Shown here in pieces: positions 13,401 to 22,400 of a stretch of 64,000 nucleotides of DNA. Position 1 is the stretch's first letter, and the number at the start of each line of letters is the position of its first letter. The stretch is from Mytilisepta virgata. Lineage: Eukaryota; Mollusca; Bivalvia; Mytilida; Mytilidae. The notes below the pieces were generated by a model. That model made no database searches. It saw only the letters and a list, made by a program, of their open reading frames with translations, and was not told where the DNA came from. The stretch lies in NCBI GenBank assembly GCA_028015205.1, contig CM051512.1, positions 19,251,139 through 19,315,138 of the forward strand, written 5' to 3'. The position numbers were made by a program, and so were the translations under genes.

Positions 13401-16400
13401 ACCATGAAAAAAATTGTTGGTGCAGGCTGTCAGATTAAACAAAAGTATACACAAAATACAGACCACTGTACAGATCTATGAAACAGTGTTGATACTATGA
13501 AAAAATCAATTAGAAATACATGTAAATCATGAGGGGCCTCAGTGGCTGAGTGGTCTAGGTAGTTTAGTTCATCATGACTACTAATGTTCACTAGCCTGTC
13601 AACGCTGAGGTAGTGAGTTCATATCTCCCATGTAGCGGGGTGTGTTCGACTCTAATCTTAATTGACATGGATTGCCAATTTTCCTATCGAAGGTCGTGGT
13701 TCTCTCTGGGTATCCAGCTTCCTCCACCAATAAAAACAGCCTCCATGAAATAGCCAAATGTGTTGAAAACAGTGTAAAACCCCAACTAAATAAACAAACA
13801 AATAAATCATGAGGATCTTAAGCTCGTATCGCTTGATTCAACAGTCGAACCAAAGGATGATGGATGAATTATTGCTTATCGTTCAGTGGCAACTATTAGG
13901 AGCATATCAGGACGAGAACATGTTGATATAATATGAATATGATCCCTACTTTGTACTAGACCGACACGCTGAGCTGGATTTTTAATGTGCTAGCTCACAA
14001 GGTAACTGTCCGTAGGAAGACATATCACCCCACCCGGACACATTATACTGACTCTGAGCCGATCAGTGCTTTGCTCTTACTGCTTGGCGAAGAAGCTGCA
14101 AATACCAACTTTAATGTCTTTGGTTTGATCCGACCGCGACCTTCCGCACTCGATGCGAGCACACTACCACACAACCACTGAGGCGGTTCGAACCAAAAGA
14201 AGTTAACAACTTTATTTAAGGATGATCACTGGTCTAATAGGAAATAAAAAGGATTTGAACTTGGTGTTTTAGTTTGAGAGAACATATGAATAGTAAACAA
14301 ATACGCAAGAAAAAAATAAGGGTTCATGTGCTCATTTTAGAGCTATAAGGCCTTGAAAATTTGCAGGGAATGGGTTTTCTCTGGATTTTTCATTCTCTTT
14401 GCATTGACAACTTCAGTCTCTCAAAATGTATGAAAAAATAAAAAGGATTTCAAAACATTTTGTCAAATACCACTTTAAGGTATATATGATTGAATTATAA
14501 AAGAAAAAGTGGGGGTTCATGGGCAAAATATTTCATGTTTAAAAAATGGATAAAACCTGAGGATTCCGAAAACCTGACAAAAAGACCAAAACATGACCAG
14601 CGAGCATCCTTAAAAGCACACTTAACTTCTAATAAAAATGGTGCTCCCTATGATGTCACAGCTTTCTATATAAAAACTAAATTCATTTCACAAAGAGATG
14701 TCACAAATTCTCATAGCTAAATTTAGATACAATGGTGTTTCAGGCCTTAATTTTTTACACAATTTTAGACGGGCCTAAATTATCCAGGTGAGCGATTTAG
14801 GCTCCATGGAGCCTCTGGTTATAAAACTATTTCATATTTTATAAAAGCCATCCATGAAATTTCTTCTGTCTCTCTCTCACACAATCATATTTTGAAACAG
14901 CCTTTGCACAAAAATAATTGGGCAGGTCCAAATCAAATTTGATTGAAAATGAAATTAAAAGACTGTAAAAATAAAGTTAAATTTGAAAAAATTTTACACT
15001 TTGATTAAATTTGAACATGTATATTTTTCTTTGTAGGATAATGTTATTTGTATGCCCCCAAAGTTAGCACAGTCTTTAGGAAATATAAGTCCACTTGGTT
15101 TGTGTTATAAAGTGACAAATACTGTACACATGATTGATCCTGCTACACTGCAAGGTATGTTGTTCTCTCCCCTTCTAGGCAATGTGATCCTGCTGCACTG
15201 CAAGGTACATAGTTATATCCCCTTCTAGGCAATGTTATCCTTCTACACTGCAAGGTACATAGTTATCTCCCCTTCTAGGCAATGTGATCCTGCTACACTG
15301 CACAGTAAATAGTTATCTCCCCTTCTAGGCAATTGCTACACTGGAAGGTACATAGTTATCTACCCTTCTAGGCAATGTGATACTGCTCACTACAAGGTAC
15401 ATAGTTATCGCCCCTTCTAGGCAATATGGAGTGTACATTGATTAAAATATTTTGTAGTACATGTATATAGTATATACTACAGTGTATATGTCCAGTGAGA
15501 ATTGTTTCTTTGTGGATAAATTCTTCCAAAGCTCAAAATGTGAATGTTTAACTCAAATGTAGAAATAAGATATATTTGTAGTCAACTGCAAGATTCTATA
15601 TATTTCTATATCTTTCCCTAAAATTAATGAATCTTATATAGAACATTGCTTTTGTTTAGGGCTATGATGAAATATTTGATCTTGCCAATTTTTATACGAC
15701 CGCAAAATTTTTGCGGTCGTATATTGGTATGACGTTGGCGGCGTCGTCGTCGTCGTCTGCGTCGTCGTCAGCGTCGTCGTCCGAAGACATTTGGTTTTCG
15801 CACTATAACTTTAGTATAAGTTAATAGAAATCTATGAAATTTAAACACAAGGTTTATGACCACAAAAGGAAGGTTGGGATTGATTTTGGGAGTTTTGGTC
15901 CCAACAGTTTAAGAATCAGGGTCCAAAAAAGGGCCCAATAAGCATTTTTCTTGGTTTTCGCACAATAACTCTAGTATAAGTAAATAGAAATCTATGAAAT
16001 TTTAACACAAGGTTTATGACCACAAAAGGAAGGTTGGGATTGTTTTTGGGAGTTTTGGTCCGAACAGTTTAGGAATTAGGGGCTAAAAAAGGGCCAAAAT
16101 AAGCATTTTTCTTGGTTTTTGCACAATAACTTTAGTATAAGTAAATAGAAATCTATGAAATTTAAACACAAGGTTTATGACCACAAAAGGAAGGTTGGGA
16201 TTGATTTTTGGAGTTTTGGTCCCAAAAGTTTAGGAATTAGGGGCCAAAAGGGTCCAAAATTAAACTTTGTTTGATTTCATTGAAAATTTAACTATTGGGG
16301 TTCTTTGATATGCCGAATCAAACCGTGCATTTAGATTCTTAATTTTTGGTCCCGTTTTCAAATTGGTCTACATTAAGGTCCAAAGGGTCCAAAATTAAAC

Positions 16401-19400
16401 TTAGTTTGATTATAACAAAAATTGAATTCTTTGGGTTCTTTGATATGCTGAATCTAAACATGTACTTAGTTTTTTTATTATGGGCCCAGTTTTCAAGTTG
16501 GTCCAAATCAGGGTCCAAAATTAAAGCTAAAAAGGGGGTAATTTTTTTTTTTGGGGGGGGGGGGGCAATTCTCCACAGCATATTGTATTACACAAAAGCA
16601 AAAAATTGAATATAAATTCAAATCATATGACCAATTCTAAGTTCTTTATTTCAGTTATTCTGTGTCAGAAACCTATTATGTGTCAAATATTTGAAGAAAT
16701 TTTCAATTGCACAGTATTGCGCAATAGCAAGAAATTGATATGTGTGCCCTGTTATCAAAACTTTATTATTAACAAATTCCATTGGAAATTTGCCAATATA
16801 AAATGTGCTGATGAAGCTTTTTTGTTTTAATATCTTATCTTAACTGTTACAGCTTTTAAATTATGTATATTTAAAATTTGCCATCCATGACTATGATGTC
16901 ATTTTCTATTTTAATATGTTATGGTGTATTTAAATGGGCTGTTATGGTTGCAAAGTATAAAGAAGTGGGGGGGGGGGGGGGGTAAATGAGAAATTGGGGA
17001 GGGGGTAATTTTTTCTCATTTCATATTTCATAAATTAAAAAGAAAATTTCAAATTTTTTTTAGCAAAAAAAGGGGGGGGGTTACAATAAATTTTATTGTT
17101 TTTTGTTTTTTTTTTTGGGAGGGGGGGTCAATGTGCAACTTCTAAGTGTATTGCACAAAAGCTAAAAAGAGGGGTAAATTATTATTTTTTTTTGGGGGGG
17201 GGCAATTCTCCACAGCATATTGTATTGCACAAGAAGCAAAAAATTGAATATAAATTCAAATCATATGACCAATTTTAAGTTCTTTGATTTCAGTTATTCT
17301 GTGTCAGAAACCTATTATGTGTCAAATATTTCAAGAAATTTTCAATTACACAGTATTGCGCAATAGCAAGAAATTGATATGTGTGCCCAATTTTAAATTT
17401 TAAATTGGTTATTTCTGATTTATATATAAAAACAAATAATACTGATATGGTTTGAATAGGTAAATTAAAAATTTTTAAGTTCTTAGACAACATTCATTCT
17501 GTGTCAGAAACCAATGCTGTGTCAAATATTTATTCACAATCCAAATTCAGTATTGTATCAAGCTTGAATGTTGTGTTCATAATTGCCCCAACTATTCAGG
17601 GTTCGACATCTGCGGTCGTATCTAGCTGCGCCCAGCAGAGCATTTTATTGTTTCTGAAATTTTGTTTCGGCATCTATCATGGCCTAAATTTTTATTTTCA
17701 TTTCAACTGAAAAAATTCATGATTGACAGCGGTCCTGCATTATTTTTCACACGTAAAGTGATCCTGGCTTTATTTTGCCAAAATCCTCATTCTGCCATTA
17801 AATTACAAATTTCATCCTACCGCCCTCCCCTCCCCCTCCCCCATTCCACCACTGCACCCCTTTAAAAATCAAATGATTGCTCCCTTAATTGTATATAGAC
17901 AATATCAGAAGTATAAATACCAAATGCGAAGACTTTTTCTGCAGTCATAGGATTTTTTTACTCTTCTTTGTTTTACATATTACGTGTATGTTATTTAACA
18001 CTTGTTGTTTATGGTGATTCAATTTTAAGGGAATTGATGAGATGATACATCCAAAATTTTCAAAACTCCACTGAATGAGAAACAAATTCAAGAAGTTAGA
18101 AATATGTCACTTTTTCCATATTTGTAAAAATTGAGTGTCAACAAAAATTACTGGATTTACAGTATACGATATATAATATCCTATGTTTCAGTGGCAGAGA
18201 TAAAAGGACCACAGTACTGGAGATACCCATTTATAAGTTTGTGCGAACCAAAACAGCTGACAGAATTTCTGGTGATTGAGGTGGAAATTGTTCCTGACAA
18301 ACACAAACCACACAGGGCACCTCTTTCTAATAAGGTATTTTGAGATTCTCCCAAGTTAAGGATTCCTGTTTCTCATAGAGAATTTTGAGATTCTCCCAAT
18401 TATATGTAAACAACACAGAGTATCTGTTTCTAATCAAGAATTTTGAGACTGTTTCAATTAAATACACACCACATACAAAACCCAGGTGTTTCTCATGTGA
18501 CAGTTTCAAATTGTCTTAAATCAAAACAAAGACTGCATTTAGGTAAATTTCTGTTGGAGTTCCAGTGTCATAATTAAAATGTAGATATTAACCACAAGGA
18601 TACTGATTTTCACAAAGGCCACATATTTCTGGATATGTATTTTGAAACTTTATTGAAATAAATATGAATCCCATAGGGTAGGTGTCATGAAATTTGAATA
18701 TTTAAAGGACACCTTTTAGTACAAATTAGGACAGTTAATTTTTGGTTGTTGGTTTTTGGTAACAAAATAAGATAATAATACATTTCTTTGACATTTCATG
18801 ATGGGTATGTTTGTAAAGATCAAACATGTGGTTAGGCATGTTAAATAAAATTTCTCCCAACAAAAAAATTTGAAAGTCTTTGTAAATGTAAAGAGAAGTA
18901 TTGTTTACTTTTACAGAAAACCACATACTTCTGTTTAAGGATGATCGCTGGTCTAATTGGAGATAAATAGGATCTGAAATAGGTGTTTTAGTTTGAGAGA
19001 ACATATGAATAGTAAACAAATAAGCAAGAAAAAAATATAGGTTCATGTGCTCATTTTAGAGCTATAGGGTCTTGACAATTTGCAGGAAATGGGGTTTCTC
19101 TGGATTTTTCATTGTCTTTGCATTGACAACTTCAGTCTCTCAAAAATGTATGAAAAAATAAAAAGGATTTCATAAAATTTTGTCACATACCATTTTAACT
19201 TTTTAAGGTATACATGATTGAATTATGAAAGAAAAAGTGGGGGTTCATGGGCAAAAAATTTCATGTTTAAGAAATTGATAAAACCCGTTGATTCCGAAAA
19301 TGTGACAAAAAGTCTAAAACATGACCAGCGAGCATCCTTTAGTTTGAAAATAAAAATAAAACCATTTATTTCTGTATGCATGTTTATGCATGTATATTGA

Positions 19401-22400
19401 CAGTGTGTTAAATGAAATAATAATGTTATTTATTCACAGTGTATCAAAGTTATCAGCCTAGTAGCCAGAATTTTTGTCCTGGCATGATTCATTACTCAAG
19501 TGCCTTTAAATTTTCCGTTCAAAATTTGACAAAAATATCAGAAATTTCTTAGGCTCTTCCTTTTGATGCAGAGGTAACCATTATCTGAGTTTGGATTCTT
19601 GTTTCTTTTAATTGTTTTGTTTTTTGATTGTTGTGATTATTAATTCATCATTATATCTTTAACCGGTTTTCCAACACTTTGATCTCGAGCACTGCTGATG
19701 AGTTGTCTGTCAACGAAATGGCCATACAGTGCATCAAATCTATTTCGGTATTTTGTGATACGTTTTATTAACAAGTATCATTGTATTTATAGCATGTATT
19801 AGCAGATGTTTGGGTAAATCCTATTACCAGTACAGGAATTGGAGATCAGCAGTACTCATGTCGTACACATTTGGGACATTTATTAAATCCAGGAGATACT
19901 GTTTTAGGGTAGGTTTATATTCAGAACAACTGTATTTGTCACCAATAAAAGTGGTCCAGCCATAGTTAGTTCCAGTCATTCTTGGAGCCATTTCTTCAAG
20001 ACGATACCTAGATGATACCAATCTGTTTCTGTGTTTTATCCAGTAGGATGGTATCTTGTTGACACAAATCCAATATCTTTAAATTCTCATATTTATAATT
20101 GATTGGTAATCCACTATAATGACACCAGTGTGTGCTCTAAAGGTCAGATTCTCAGTACTTTCCTATTACATGTTTTATCTAGAGGCAAGCTTTGTTCCTC
20201 TCTGATAGAAGTGTCTGCATAAACTGTATTTTGCTTTACAGAAACTTCTGTAATTTGATAGTTTCTCATCTTTGTATTTTTACAGGTTTAATTTCGCCAA
20301 TTCCAATTTAAACCATGCAGAATTTGATAAAATGAAAGTTGACAAGATCCCAGATGTGGTAAGATAACTCAAATATTTATAAATTCCTTTCATATAATGT
20401 TTATGATGGGATCAACCATCGTGCAGCTAATGAAAATACTTGAAAAAGCCCAAAATAATTATTCATACATTGTGATAAAAGAAAAAATAATCTGAGCTTA
20501 ATAGGATGGCCAAAATCCAGGTTACAGCAATTTTGCCCCATGAAGTTTAAACCCTTATTTTAACACAATTCCAACATACATCAGGAAATTGGGTCATTGC
20601 CAAGAAGAGACTACTAAAGGGATGATAAGAACAGATCCAAAAGAAAATTTTGTATTTTACAGATGATAGTAAAGAAAATATTTGGAGACAAGAGTGCCAG
20701 AAATAAAAAGAGAAAGTGGAAACTTAGACATCTCCATGATGATCTTCATGTAGAGACTGCAAGTCATGAAAGGTATATAAAGTTCAAAGGTCATGCATGT
20801 AGTGATTGATACTATATCCCTTCTTTTTTATAATCATTCAATTCCTGAGAATCTAGAATTTAATTCATTACAACCTTATAGAGATTACATATTTATCAAT
20901 AAGTCTGACATGTAGGCAAACATTTCTAAACTAAAACTTTTTCACACATAATTGTAGTCCTAAGTAGATCCCCAAAAAATTAGACTTTAATCGATGATAT
21001 AGAAAAATGATCCAAGACTACTTACTTTTCACATTGAAGATGGGCCTTGGTGGCCGAGTGGTCTAGGTAGTTTGTCTTGACTACTAATGATGACTAGCCT
21101 GTTTGCCAATTTTGCTACAGAAAATTGGTGGTTCTCTCTAGGTACTCCAGCTTCCTCCACCAATAAAAACTGGCTGCCGCGAAATAACCAAATGTGCTGA
21201 AAACAGCTTAAAACCTCAACTAAACAAACAAACAAACACATTGAAGATCTCCGATTCAAACTTCATAAAATTATTATGAAGAAAACTACAATAACTTTTT
21301 TGGCATATTTCCAGAGATTACACAGATTTCTTGGAAGACCTTGAGGAAGATCCTACATACAGACAGAATGTTGATATTTATAAAGGTATGTATGATTTCC
21401 AGTACTGTAACAGTTGAGAACAGTGAGTACATGTATCAGTACTGTAACAGTTGAGAATAGTGAGTACATGTATCATTACTGTAACAGTTGAGAACAGTGA
21501 GTACATGTATCAGTACTGTAACAGTTGAGAACAGTGAGTACATGTATCATTACTGTAACAGTTGAAAACAGTGAGTACATGTATCAGTACTGTAACAGTT
21601 GAGAATAGTGAGTACATGTATCAGTACTGTAACAGTTGAGAACAGTGGGTACATGTATCATTACTGTAACAGTTGAGAACAGTGAGTACATGTATCATTA
21701 CTGTAACAGTTGAGAACAGTGAGTACATGTATCAGTACTGTAACAGTTGAGGACAGTGAGTACATGTATCAGTACTGTAACAGTTGAGAACAGTGAGTAC
21801 ATGTATCAGTACTGTAACAGTTGAGAATAGTGAGTACATGTATCAGTACTGTAACAGTTGAGAACAGTGAGTACATGTATCAGTACTGTAACAGTTGAGA
21901 ACAGTGAGTACATGTATCAGTACTGTAACAGTTGAGAACAGTGAGTAGATGTATCAGTTCTGCAACAGTTGAGAACAGTGAGTAGATGTATCAGTACTGT
22001 AACAGTTGAGAACAGTGAGTAGATGTATCAGTACGGCAACAGTTGAGAACAGTGAGTAGATGTATCAGTACGGCAACAGTTGAGAACAGTGAGTACATGT
22101 ATCAGTACTGTAACAGTTGAGAACAGTGAGCAGATGTATCAGTACTGTAACAGTTGAGAACAGTGAGTACATGTATCAGTACTGTAACAGTTGAGAACAG
22201 TGAGTACATGTATCAGTACTGTAACAGTTGAGAACAGTGAGTAGATGTATCAGTACTGTAACAGTTGAGAACAATGAGTACATGTATCAGTACTGTAACA
22301 GTTGAGAACAGTGAGTACATGTATCAGTACTGTAGCAGTTGAGAACAGTGAGCAGATGTATCAGTACTGTAACAGTTGAGAACAGTGAGTACATGTATCA

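Noticed and set aside
17501..17865. Two overlapping open frames after the 15690-17645 repeat
   Set aside because: They start inside the repeat, show no domain and have no splice support.
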